Shown here piece by piece: positions 25,010-32,514 of a DNA stretch of 64,000 nt. The notes beneath the pieces were generated by a model that did no database searches, was not told the DNA's origin, and saw only the letters and a list, made by a program, of their open reading frames with translations. The stretch is taken from positions 124,001-188,000 of the forward strand of contig JACRCQ010000042.1 of NCBI GenBank assembly GCA_016218915.1. The letters are read 5' to 3'. Within the stretch, counting starts at the first letter, position 1. Each line of letters opens with the position of its first letter. Position numbers and translations under genes: made by a program. Source of the DNA: Deltaproteobacteria bacterium (GTDB taxonomy: Bacteria > Myxococcota_A > Polyangia > Polyangiales > Polyangiaceae).

Positions 25010-26095
25010 ATGACCCAGCGGCGCGCATGGTGGCTCGGCGCGTTTGCGATCGCACCGCTTGCGTGGCTGGCATGCAACGCGCTCGCCGGGATCGACGAAC
25101 CGGTCGTTGTGGAAGAAGGCGGTCCGGGCGCCTGCGTGCCCAACCGTCCTCCGGAGCCTCCCAAGACGAACGACACGGGCGACGCTGGAGCTGCCTTTGC
25201 CCTACATCGCGTGTCGTTTGGCGATCTCAGCGGCATCGACCCAGTGCCCGCATCGCCTGGCTACGATCTGGACGACGCCTGCACGTGTCTGGGAGATCCG
25301 TCGTGCGCGCCCCTTGTGGCAAGCTTTCCGGCGTGCGACTTCGACGGCGGCACGGACAACGCTTTTCTCGGGCTGTGGGCGAAGTACTCGGCCATGATCG
25401 GGATGGCAGAGGTGAACCAGAGCATCAATGCAGGTGAATTCGGGTTCATCGTCAAGATCGACGGCTACAATGGCCTGCAAGACGACCCGGTCGTGGACAT
25501 GACCTTCCTCGTGGCCTCGCGCGCCAACCCGCTCGCCGACGGCGGGGGCCCCGGCTGGACAGGCTCGGACCAATGGAACATCAACGATATCTCGTTCCTT
25601 GATGGCGGTGTGCCAAGGGCTCGAGATAACGCTGCATACGTCGCGGGCGGTGTGCTGGTCGCCCGGCTGGCCAACGCAGGATTGCTCTTCCTGATGAACG
25701 GCCGGCCCCTGCGGGTCGACGTGACCCAAGCGGTGCTCACGGCCAGAATCTCCGTCGGGGTTGGAGGGATTCCCATCTTGGACGAGGGGCAGTTCGCTGG
25801 GCGTATCCCGCAAGAGAGCCTGATTGCGGCGATCTCGACGCTTCCGCTGCTCGAGGAGCCGATAGTGTGCGCGTCGCCGACCGCGTTCGAGAGCGTTCGA
25901 GCCGAGGTCTGCAAGCGCGCCGACATCCTTCGCAAGTCTGGAGGCGCAAAAGCGGCGCGATGCGATGCGCTCTCATTCGTGCTTGCATTCGACGCCGTAC
26001 AGGCCAAGGTCGGTGTGGTGGAGACGGTGAAGCAGTTCGATGCCGGACCGTGTCCTGCTGGAACCAAGTTCGACTGCGTCGACGTGGATGATTGA
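25010..26095 (+). CDS. Lipoprotein, third gene of the kinase-EAL operon
   Basis: 361 residues. The signal peptide ends in lipobox LAC (Cys22), followed by NALAGIDEP, a post-lipobox motif similar to that of the two giant Cys-rich lipoproteins here. The mature part has several cysteines (CTCLGDPSCAPL, PACDFDGG, EVCKRADIL, FDCVDVDD) and long beta-rich stretches (EFGFIVKIDGYNGLQDDPVVD, VLTARISVGVGGIPILDEGQF). No family recognised. The ATG directly follows the preceding stop (one base between), with AAGGAG upstream. Its position between a transmembrane kinase and a c-di-GMP phosphodiesterase suggests a surface sensor or scaffold role, which is inference. Confidence 0.85.
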   Translation: MTQRRAWWLGAFAIAPLAWLACNALAGIDEPVVVEEGGPGACVPNRPPEPPKTNDTGDAGAAFALHRVSFGDLSGIDPVPASPGYDLDDACTCLGDPSCAPLVASFPACDFDGGTDNAFLGLWAKYSAMIGMAEVNQSINAGEFGFIVKIDGYNGLQDDPVVDMTFLVASRANPLADGGGPGWTGSDQWNINDISFLDGGVPRARDNAAYVAGGVLVARLANAGLLFLMNGRPLRVDVTQAVLTARISVGVGGIPILDEGQFAGRIPQESLIAAISTLPLLEEPIVCASPTAFESVRAEVCKRADILRKSGGAKAARCDALSFVLAFDAVQAKVGVVETVKQFDAGPCPAGTKFDCVDVDD

Positions 26096-26101
26096 GGACC
26101 C

Positions 26102-26917
26102 GTGAAAGCACCGATGCGCCGACCCCCGAGCAACGTCTTCGCGACGTGTCCGTTCGACTACGCGGTCCCGGAAGCGCGCGAAGATCCGGAGCCGAGCCGG
26201 TCGCAGATCGCTCTCGGCAAGCTGATCCGCAACACCGACTTGACGGTCGTCTTCCAGCCCATCGTGCGTCTCGCAACCGGCGAGGTCTTTGCCTACGAAG
26301 CCCTCACCCGTTGCTCGGTCGATGCCTACAAGGACCCGTCCGTGCTCTTCGAGCGCGCGCGGCAGGAGGGCTGCTGCGGACGTCTCGGCAGGACTGTCCG
26401 AGAGGTCGCCGTCCCGCTGTGCGAAGGAGTGCCCGTCTTCCTGAACGTCCACCCGCGCGAGCTCGAGGAGAAGTGGCTCGTGCGCCCCGACGATCCGGTG
26501 TTCATGCACGACAGCCCGGTCTTCATCGAGATCACCGAGGCAGTGCCGCTCACCCACTTCCAGCTGTGCCGCTCCGTGCTCAAAGAAGTGCGGCAGCGCG
26601 CTGACGCGCGTCTGGTGATCGACGATCTCGGCGCCGGATTCTCCAACCTCAGGCTCATCGCTGACCTGGAGCCAGCCATCGTCAAGCTCGACCGGAGCCT
26701 GGTCATGAACATCCACAAGGAGCAGCGCAAGCAGCAGCTCGTCAAAGGCATCGTCGACATGTGCGTGAACATGGGCGCCCAGGTCGTGGCCGAAGGGATC
26801 GAGCTCGCCGAGGAGCTGGAGGCGATCCGCGACACGGGCGCGCACTACGGGCAGGGCTTCCTGTTCGCCCGCCCTGCGTTCCCGCTGCCCATGCACGACA
26901 AGCTCGAGCGTCCCTGA
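26102..26917 (+). CDS. EAL-domain c-di-GMP phosphodiesterase
   Basis: 271 residues, a stand-alone EAL domain with a short N-terminus and no GGDEF or membrane helix. Catalytic elements all appear present: E66-A-L in FAYEALTR, Asn in FLNVHP, Glu in FIEITEAVP, the double Asp in VIDDLGAGFSN, Lys in AIVKLDRSLV, Glu in VVAEGIE, and the Gln in YGQGFLFARP. It should hydrolyse c-di-GMP to pGpG. Starts at a GTG with GAGGA close upstream, six bases after the lipoprotein gene, as the last gene of the operon beginning at 22641. This links a Ser/Thr kinase to c-di-GMP turnover. A short Cys pair (EGCCGRLG) is of unknown meaning. Confidence 0.93.
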   Translation: MKAPMRRPPSNVFATCPFDYAVPEAREDPEPSRSQIALGKLIRNTDLTVVFQPIVRLATGEVFAYEALTRCSVDAYKDPSVLFERARQEGCCGRLGRTVREVAVPLCEGVPVFLNVHPRELEEKWLVRPDDPVFMHDSPVFIEITEAVPLTHFQLCRSVLKEVRQRADARLVIDDLGAGFSNLRLIADLEPAIVKLDRSLVMNIHKEQRKQQLVKGIVDMCVNMGAQVVAEGIELAEELEAIRDTGAHYGQGFLFARPAFPLPMHDKLERP

Positions 26918-26938
26918 GTCCAAGACCGCGTCGCGCGC

Positions 26939-28318
26939 TCAGTCTCGACCCACGAACCAGCGGTGCGAGCCGTTCGCGAGATTCAACACGTGCACGCTGG
27001 TCCAAGTGGAGTAGAAGACCTGGTTGCCCGCAATGGCGATCCCGTGCGTGACGCTGTTCGTCACCCCTGGTACGTCCACATCCCAGCTCCGTGCCCCTGT
27101 TGCAGCATCAAGGCAGGCAATGCGCACAGACCGGTGATCGCTCATCGTATAGGGGATCACCAGCTTTCCCTGGGACAGGGCAGCCACCTGCGTCGTCACA
27201 TTCACCGTGGTGGTCAACGGATCCACGCCAGGAACCAACCCTTTCCAGACGACCTTCTTGCCATCGACCGCAGCCACCATCGCAACCTGCGTGCCTGGGC
27301 TCTTGCTGCCCATCATGAACCGAAGCCGGCCATCCTCGGGCACCAGCGCGCGATGCGCATCCATGCCCTGGATGCTGTGCAGCGATGGCAGGCCCACGTC
27401 ATCGAAGTCCGACCAGCCGATGATCCGGTAGCCAGGCCCGTCATCGGTCCCTGAGGTCCAGGTCGGCTTGCACGAGCCCTTGGGCGCAGGCGGTCGCGGG
27501 GCGCCGTCCGACAGCGCGAACACCCGCTTCTGCTTGTCCGCTGTGTCGATCCCGACGAAGTCCGTGCCCACGCACACCTCGCGAGGCTTCTCTCCGAGGG
27601 TCGCAGTCCACGCGGGCTTGCCGTTCCGGGCGCCGTACGCAGTCACCTTGCCCAGCGAGTCGGCGACCACGAGCTTGTCTCCAGCGATCGCCCTGCGCGC
27701 ATCCCATTGCGCCATCTCCTTCTGCGTCGGGATCGACCAGAGCGCGCTGCCGTCTGCCCCGCTGTACGCTCCGATCCAGTTCTCCTCCACAGGCACCCAC
27801 TTGCGACAGGTGCCGATCAGATCCTGGACTCCGTCGCCGTTGACATCGAAGAGCAAGGGACGGTCCGTGAACTGGAACTCGGGCGCAGACGGTGCAACCG
27901 CTGTCACGGTGGGCCCGCCCATGGTGGTGGGCGGCTTGGACCTGCGCGCGGTGAAAGCAGCGGTGCCGGCGCCAACAGCCACGACCGCTCCGACTGCGAT
28001 CATGGACACCAGGCCCACTGCGACGCCGATCACGGCGCCTGGATTGCCCCCAGACCGCACTCGATAAGCGGGCATGGGAGGGGGCATCATCGGGCCCATC
28101 GGGTAGGGCGGTTGCCCAGGCATGCCGTAGGGTGCCTGGCCCGGCATTCCGAACGGCTGCTGCCCTGGCATGTTGAGCGGCTGCGCGCCTGGAGGCGGGG
28201 CAGCCTCGTGAATGTGCGAAGTCGCCTTGCAATAGGGGCAGGAATAGAACTCCTGGCCTGGGGAGAGCTTGACGGACGCGCCGCACTTCGGACAGCTGAT
28301 CTGGTCCAGGATCGCCAT
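26939..28318 (-). CDS. Zinc-ribbon membrane protein with PQQ-like beta-propeller
   Basis: 459 residues. A zinc ribbon begins the protein (ISCPKCGASVKL then YSCPYCKATS, two CxxC pairs). A Pro/Gly/Met-rich repeat follows (PGQQPFGMPGQAPYGMPG), then one membrane helix (GAVIGVAVGLVSMIAVGAVVAVGAG, about 93-117). The outer part is a beta-propeller of the PQQ type (FDVNGDGVQDLIGTC, WIGAYSGADGSALW, VTAYGARNGKPAWTATLG, CLDAATGARSWDVDVPG, VHVLNLANGSHRWFVG). Such proteins are common in myxobacteria with unknown function, and resemble outer-membrane assembly or sensor propellers. Convergent with the EAL gene (21 bases). Confidence 0.85.
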   Translation of the reverse strand: MAILDQISCPKCGASVKLSPGQEFYSCPYCKATSHIHEAAPPPGAQPLNMPGQQPFGMPGQAPYGMPGQPPYPMGPMMPPPMPAYRVRSGGNPGAVIGVAVGLVSMIAVGAVVAVGAGTAAFTARRSKPPTTMGGPTVTAVAPSAPEFQFTDRPLLFDVNGDGVQDLIGTCRKWVPVEENWIGAYSGADGSALWSIPTQKEMAQWDARRAIAGDKLVVADSLGKVTAYGARNGKPAWTATLGEKPREVCVGTDFVGIDTADKQKRVFALSDGAPRPPAPKGSCKPTWTSGTDDGPGYRIIGWSDFDDVGLPSLHSIQGMDAHRALVPEDGRLRFMMGSKSPGTQVAMVAAVDGKKVVWKGLVPGVDPLTTTVNVTTQVAALSQGKLVIPYTMSDHRSVRIACLDAATGARSWDVDVPGVTNSVTHGIAIAGNQVFYSTWTSVHVLNLANGSHRWFVGRD

Positions 28319-28644
28319 TTGCGCAGTATGGAGGGAGGCAGGCTTGGCGTCGAGGTTGCTCGCTCCAAGAGTTGAACCGCAGACGTCATAGTGGGGAGAT
28401 CGGCGCGTCGCTGTCCTTGGTTGAAGCAGCCGGCTGAGAGCCGGGGGCTGATGCAAGTCAGCTGCGCGGTTAGCCAAGCTCCCATTCGGGGGCTGAGGGT
28501 CCGACGCGGCGCTTACGGTGGAACGGGCAAGAATTGAGCTCTGCGCGATCCGTGAGATTCAAATCCCGGCCCGATCTCCCTTCTCCCTGTGAATATCTCT
28601 GCGCGGAAAGGTAGCCCCCTGGGGTCGACCGCGAGGCAGCGCCG
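28319..28644. other. 326-bp intergenic region with strongly nested inverted repeats
   Basis: No convincing gene. It lies between two minus-strand genes. Most of it is occupied by a segment (28394-28580) closed by a 10-bp inverted repeat and containing several smaller perfect hairpins. The stretch ATTCAAATCCCGG near 28557 looks like a tRNA T-loop but the flanking stems do not pair as a tRNA. Confidence 0.55.
28394..28580. ncRNA. Candidate structured RNA or small inverted-repeat element
   Basis: GGGAGATCGG (28394-28403) is complementary to CCGATCTCCC (28571-28580). Directly inside, CGCGTCG (28404-28410) pairs with CGACGCG (28502-28508) and CTTGG (28416-28420) with CCAAG (28474-28478). Within those are perfect small hairpins: CCGGCT-GAG-AGCCGG, GCTGA-TGCAAG-TCAGC and AGCTCCC-ATTC-GGGGGCT (one wobble). 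On the 3' side TTACGG can pair with CCGTGA. That is at least six nested or consecutive stems in 187 bases, more than expected by chance even at this GC content. I cannot match it to 6S, SRP, tmRNA or RNase P RNA. Strand is unknown, and a mobile-element remnant is an alternative. Confidence 0.4.
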
Positions 28645-29505
28645 TCAGTTCGACGGCGGCTGGGCGTAGCGCTGCGGGAATGGATCAGCGCTTCGGCGGC
28701 GGTAGATCTCGTCTTCGCTCCAGCGCGGAACCTGCCCGCGCTCCTGGAACAGCGCGATCCCGATCACGCCCACGTTCCGATCGCCTTGCCCGGATCGAGC
28801 CGAGTACGACCCGCGCACCGAGCTGAACCGGAACGCTGCCACAGCTTCGTCGCTACGCCGGAACCCTTCGATCTCCAGGCTCGAGTACGGGGCAATCACG
28901 TAGCCGCGCTTGGAATAGGACGCTGTCTCGCCGTCGATCACGTCAAGACCGTCGACCGAGGCCACGCACTCGAAGCGGAAGCCGGAGTTGTTCTGCACGT
29001 GGATGACATAGCGCGCGCCAGGCTCGCCGATCGCGTAGGTGCGTCCGCCCGCGTAGAAGCTCGGATACGGCCGGCCGTTGTCGTCGCGCAGGCTCACACT
29101 GATCATCCCGCCGTAGACCGGGTACGAGCTTCGGTCATACGATCTGTAGTCAGACACGCGCGCCATCTGGTTGGCGCCCTCTTCGTCGTTGTACCAAAGC
29201 GACGCCACGGTGAACGGGTGGTTGTAGTCCTCGCGCTGGAACGAGGTCGACGTGGTCTGGCTGTAGCGCGTCTCGCCCCAGCCGGTTCCGAGTCCAGGAC
29301 GCGCTTCGTCGCTGGGAGCAGACGCTTCGCCGCGAGCAGCGGACGATGGCTGGTCATAGCCACCGCCGTACGCGGGCGACGACGCGGACTTGTACGACTG
29401 CGCGCCTGACATCCCCCTGGGGCCGTAGGCGGGGGCACCACCGCAGGCCATCATCCCGATCGATCCGACTGCCAACAACAACCACCCGAGGTACGTGCTC
29501 TTCAT
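28645..29505 (-). CDS. Lipoprotein, unknown family
   Basis: 286 residues. Lipoprotein signal ending MMAC. A low-complexity Ser/Ala/Gly/Tyr region reaches to about 95, then a globular beta-rich domain: FTVASLWYNDEEGANQMARV, GGMISVSLRDDNGRPYPSFY, YVIHVQNNSGFRFECVASVDG and YSSLEIEGFRRSDEAVAAFRF. The end carries VIGIALFQERG and a basic/aromatic tail. I do not recognise the family. The gene is divergent from the lipoprotein gene at 29688, with a G-rich repeat between them. Confidence 0.83.
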   Translation of the reverse strand: MKSTYLGWLLLAVGSIGMMACGGAPAYGPRGMSGAQSYKSASSPAYGGGYDQPSSAARGEASAPSDEARPGLGTGWGETRYSQTTSTSFQREDYNHPFTVASLWYNDEEGANQMARVSDYRSYDRSSYPVYGGMISVSLRDDNGRPYPSFYAGGRTYAIGEPGARYVIHVQNNSGFRFECVASVDGLDVIDGETASYSKRGYVIAPYSSLEIEGFRRSDEAVAAFRFSSVRGSYSARSGQGDRNVGVIGIALFQERGQVPRWSEDEIYRRRSADPFPQRYAQPPSN

Positions 29506-29560
29506 GGCTGGCTCCCTTTGACGGGACAACGGGGCAACAAGCGGGACCTTACAGTGCGCC

Positions 29561-29592
29561 GGGCAAGGGCAAGGGCAGGGGCAAGGGCAGGG
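29561..29592 (+). repeat. G-quadruplex-type G-run repeat between divergent genes
   Basis: Six runs of three or four G separated by only CAA or CA lie in 32 bases on the plus strand. This fits the canonical G3+N1-7 quadruplex pattern. It sits 56 bases upstream of the minus-strand lipoprotein start and about 95 bases upstream of the plus-strand lipoprotein start. Confidence 0.7.
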
Positions 29593-29687
29593 CCGAGAAG
29601 TCGGCGCGCGGATGAAAGTTGAAAGCCGTTCGTCGCCCTTGTTCGATCGGTTGACTGCCCCGGATCGCCCCCCTACCCTCCCGGTCC

Positions 29688-30737
29688 GTGCGTTTCCAAA
29701 TCCTCGCCCCTGCCCTGCTGCTGGCTGCCGCTTCCTGCGGCGGCGCCACCCCGCCTGCGCACATCGCCGGCCCTGCTTCGTCGGCTCCCGCAAGCTCGAG
29801 CGCAGCCGTGGTGCCATTCAAAGGCGAAGCCATGGAGCTGCTCGGCGGAAGGCTCCGGGTGAGCGTGCCTGCTGGCGCCAAAGCGGTGCCGAGGCGGCGG
29901 AGCATCATGGCTGCCGAAGAGGCGACCACCGAAGAGACGCGCGTGATCCTGGATCCAGGGACGTCCGGCGTGCCCAAGTTCGTCATGCTTGCGCGCGAAG
30001 GGTTCGAGATCGGCTCCAAGGATCCGATCAAGGACGTGCAGGTGCTGGTCAAGGAGGACAAGGACGAGCGCTACCGGATCGAGCCCTTCACCGCGGGCGG
30101 AGGTCTGAAGGCAGCCGCGTTCTATCCAGAAGGCAAGGCGCATGGCGATGGGCCGCTGCTTGCGATGGGCGTCTTTCTCGAGCAACCAGACGACACGATC
30201 CAGACCGTGCTGTTCTTCATCCTTCCCGAGATGATCGGAGAGCGGCCAGCGTGGGAGGCCAAAGCAAAGTCGATCGCGGCGTCGCTGTCGTCAGGCGGCA
30301 AGAAGCTGGAGCTACCGGCAGGTGAGCGCAAGCTCGACACAGGCGAGGGCTCGGATCTGGTGCTGCAGGTGCCGCGCGGGTTCGTGATCAACCGACAGGA
30401 CGGCCCGGACTTCTTCGTGTACCACGTGCGCAAGCTCACGCGCGTGGGCGCACCTCCGGCCATGCTCGGCCTGTACGTGGGCGGACACCCATCCTACCAG
30501 TACAAGCAGAACGAGCGCGGAGAGGAAGGGCTAGTCCGCACCAAGGGCACGCTGCTCGGTCAGCCGGTCGAATGGGTCAACTGGGACATGCGCTCCGGTG
30601 GGCTGAAGATGGCTGAGACCATGGGCAAGCTCAGCGACCACAGCTTCGTGCACGCGTTCGCCACCTCCGATTCAGCTACGGTCATCGAGCTGCAGGCCAT
30701 TGCCACGAGCATGAAGGTGGTTGCACGTCCGAAGTGA
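29688..30737 (+). CDS. Lipoprotein, unknown family
   Basis: 349 residues from a GTG start (MRFQILAPALLLAAASCGG). The lipobox is AASC. An Ala/Ser/Pro linker follows, then what look like two related halves: first GRLRVSVPAGAKAVPRR with later DDTIQTVLFFILPEMIG, then SDLVLQVPRGFVINRQDG with later SATVIELQAIATSMK. Each half has an opening basic strand and a closing strand-helix, as in proteins resembling the Mog1/PsbP or DcrB-like lipoprotein fold. The internal duplication is my reading by eye. Function unknown. Followed by paired hairpins at 30758-30805. Confidence 0.82.
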   Translation: MRFQILAPALLLAAASCGGATPPAHIAGPASSAPASSSAAVVPFKGEAMELLGGRLRVSVPAGAKAVPRRRSIMAAEEATTEETRVILDPGTSGVPKFVMLAREGFEIGSKDPIKDVQVLVKEDKDERYRIEPFTAGGGLKAAAFYPEGKAHGDGPLLAMGVFLEQPDDTIQTVLFFILPEMIGERPAWEAKAKSIAASLSSGGKKLELPAGERKLDTGEGSDLVLQVPRGFVINRQDGPDFFVYHVRKLTRVGAPPAMLGLYVGGHPSYQYKQNERGEEGLVRTKGTLLGQPVEWVNWDMRSGGLKMAETMGKLSDHSFVHAFATSDSATVIELQAIATSMKVVARPK

Positions 30738-30757
30738 GCGGTACAACACTGCGCAAG

Positions 30758-30805
30758 ACGCGGCGATGATGCCGCGTTGATCGCAGGCGCGGCGGATGCC
30801 GCGCC
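30758..30805. terminator. Tandem GC hairpins between convergent genes
   Basis: ACGCGGC-GATGAT-GCCGCGT (30758-30777) and GGCGCGGC-GGAT-GCCGCGCC (30786-30805) are two perfect hairpins sharing the GCGGC/GCCGC core. They follow the lipoprotein stop at 30737 and precede the opposing stop at 30866. A bidirectional transcript-end signal is the simplest reading, although there is no U-run. Confidence 0.5.
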
Positions 30806-30865
30806 GAGGACCCCTTTCATTGTCCCGGCTTCGCCCCCTTCAACCAAGGACATGGTCGCGCGGAT

Positions 30866-31513
30866 CTAGATGTGCTTCCGCCCAACATCCTCCACGGAAG
30901 TCAGCAGTTCGAAGAAGTCCCTGGACGAAGCATCCTCTATGGGAGCATGCGAGGAATCCCCCACTTCGCAGGCGTAACGTCCGCCCCATCGCAACCAGAT
31001 GAAGCGCGAGCCATAGTGCGGCGACATCCCTTTCGCGGGCTGGGATCGCATCTTGTTGAACGAGCGCTTTCGGAAGTCAGCCCAGAGCCCATCAAGCTCT
31101 GCGGCGGTAGCGAGCACGCACCGGTAGGTGGAAGCTGCTCCGTCCGCGAGGTTTGCCTTGCACGCGACCTGCGTTTCGCTCAGCTCAGCGCGGTATCTCT
31201 CAATCGGGCCGCCATGAGGCAGGATGTGACGCGCCACTCCGATGACGAGATCCGCAGGACGCGCAGCGGGCAGCGATGGGCAGGTCCTGGGCCCGGACTT
31301 CGGTGGCTCAGGCTCAGACACGACTTGAGAGGCGATTTCAGGGGAAGCTGAAGCGCTGGCAGCCACCGGGGAAGGCGCGGTGTGACGGGCCTGCGGTTCG
31401 AGCACCACAGCCGACGCGCTTGAATCCCCGTTGACGGAGTTCGGGGGCACGGACCGGCCGCACATGACGGCGGTCAGCGCGAGAGCGATCACGATGACGC
31501 ATTCGCGAGGCAT
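30866..31513 (-). CDS. Small exported or lipid-anchored protein
   Basis: 215 residues. The N-terminal hydrophobic segment ends in AVMC, an imperfect lipobox (Met before Cys). A disordered Ser/Ala/Pro/Val stretch runs to about 75. The rest has a beta/alpha pattern with several cysteines (RTCPSLPA, QVACKANL, TYRCVLATAAELDGLW, RYACEVGD). It ends close to a Lys/His tail. Family not recognised. Twelve bases after the stop of the 152-residue gene at 31526, so probably in one transcript with it. Confidence 0.75.
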   Translation of the reverse strand: MPRECVIVIALALTAVMCGRSVPPNSVNGDSSASAVVLEPQARHTAPSPVAASASASPEIASQVVSEPEPPKSGPRTCPSLPAARPADLVIGVARHILPHGGPIERYRAELSETQVACKANLADGAASTYRCVLATAAELDGLWADFRKRSFNKMRSQPAKGMSPHYGSRFIWLRWGGRYACEVGDSSHAPIEDASSRDFFELLTSVEDVGRKHI

Positions 31514-31525
31514 GGGCCGATGGTA

Positions 31526-31984
31526 TCACCCTGCTGCGGGTCGACGGGTTTGCGTGAGCGCCTCAAGCGCTGCAGCGAGAGCAGCGATGTCGCCGGACGC
31601 TCCCACGCGCAGCACTGCCTCGAGGCACGCAACAAAAAGCTCACGTGCAGGCAGCGCTGGCGCAGGGCGCTGGCCCTTCTGCGGAACCAGCGGCAGGCTC
31701 TTGTTGCCCTTGCGCAGGTACTCGGAGAGGAAGAGGTTGTAGCCGGAGCGTCCTGACCATTCCCCCCACCCTTGGTAGGCCTCTTTCTCGCCCTTGCTCA
31801 GCGCCTTCCAGGCAGCACATGCGAGCTTGAACTGCCGCTGCTGCTCCTTCTGGCGCGCAGACTCAGGTTTGGGGACGTCGCCCTGGCTGCGGAGATAGGC
31901 CTTGCCTGTACGGGTTCTGCAGATCACCTGGTTCTGCAGCTTGCCTGAGAGCCCCAACACTTCCACCACCGGCATGCGCTTCAT
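31526..31984 (-). CDS. Small basic protein, unknown
   Basis: 152 residues from the ATG giving MKRMPVVEVLG, which has AAGGGA nine bases upstream; a GTG 18 bases earlier is in frame but would include that site. No signal peptide. The centre (QKEQQRQFKLACAAWKALSK, then EKEAYQGWGEWSGRSGYNLF) has the spaced aromatic and Leu pattern of small bundles such as HMG-like or phage-type modules. I do not assign it. A C-terminal helix (ARELFVACLEAVLRVG, DIAALAAALEALTQ) could dimerise. Probably cytoplasmic, possibly nucleic-acid binding given its basic nature. Confidence 0.7.
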   Translation of the reverse strand: MKRMPVVEVLGLSGKLQNQVICRTRTGKAYLRSQGDVPKPESARQKEQQRQFKLACAAWKALSKGEKEAYQGWGEWSGRSGYNLFLSEYLRKGNKSLPLVPQKGQRPAPALPARELFVACLEAVLRVGASGDIAALAAALEALTQTRRPAAG

Positions 31985-32202
31985 GGCGATCGATCCCTTC
32001 ACTGACCAAGGACGGGTCTGGGTCCGCCCGCTGTGGCATGTTTCTTCGATTTTGCTTCGTAGCTTCTTCGATGCAAAGAAGAATCAATGAAGTTCAATAG
32101 GCGGGTCATGCGACGAATGGCGAACTTCGGAAGGTCGGCGCCACTCGGAAGCGAGCGCTGCGGTCTTGTCCTGCTCGTCGGATCTCGTGCTATGCACGGC
32201 GC

Positions 32203-32445
32203 ATGTTCCGACGCGCATCATTCCTGCTGCTGCTCCTGGCTGGCGCCTGCTTTGTGGTCCCTGCGTGCACCTGCGGTGTGGGCGGCGACAATTCCTCGTC
32301 GAGCAATTCGCCGCCTGTGGGGGGCAACAGAAAGCTGCCGCACATGAGGCAGCGAGGGAGTTTTCCGGGCAGCGAAGGCGGCCTGCGCCCGCTGGTGACG
32401 CCGGACGCGTCAGCTGATCCGTCGGCCACACCGCCGCCGCAGTAG
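32203..32445 (+). CDS. Very small lipoprotein
   Basis: 80 residues. MFRRASFLLLLLAGAC is a good lipoprotein signal, with Cys also at PACTCG a few residues later. The short mature part is Ser/Asn/Gly-rich and ends in a Pro tail. No fold is visible. It could be a surface spacer peptide; the signal peptide is the main evidence that the gene is real. Confidence 0.6.
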   Translation: MFRRASFLLLLLAGACFVVPACTCGVGGDNSSSSNSPPVGGNRKLPHMRQRGSFPGSEGGLRPLVTPDASADPSATPPPQ

Positions 32446-32481
32446 GCGCGCGAGACTGGTGGGGATGAGGTGAGAGGGGGT

Positions 32482-32505
32482 GGGTCGCCGTGGGGACGGC
32501 GACCC
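32482..32505. terminator. Perfect 10-bp hairpin between convergent genes
   Basis: GGGTCGCCGT (32482-32491), loop GGGG, ACGGCGACCC (32496-32505). It lies 37 bases after the small lipoprotein stop and nine bases after the opposing giant-lipoprotein stop. It probably ends transcripts from both sides. Confidence 0.6.
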
Positions 32506-32514
32506 GGGGCGAGG

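Noticed and set aside
28500..28580. Possible tRNA because of ATTCAAATCCCGG
   Set aside because: The five bases on each side of the T-loop-like heptamer do not pair and no 7-bp acceptor partner lies about 70 bases upstream. A tRNA-Sec reading fails on length.
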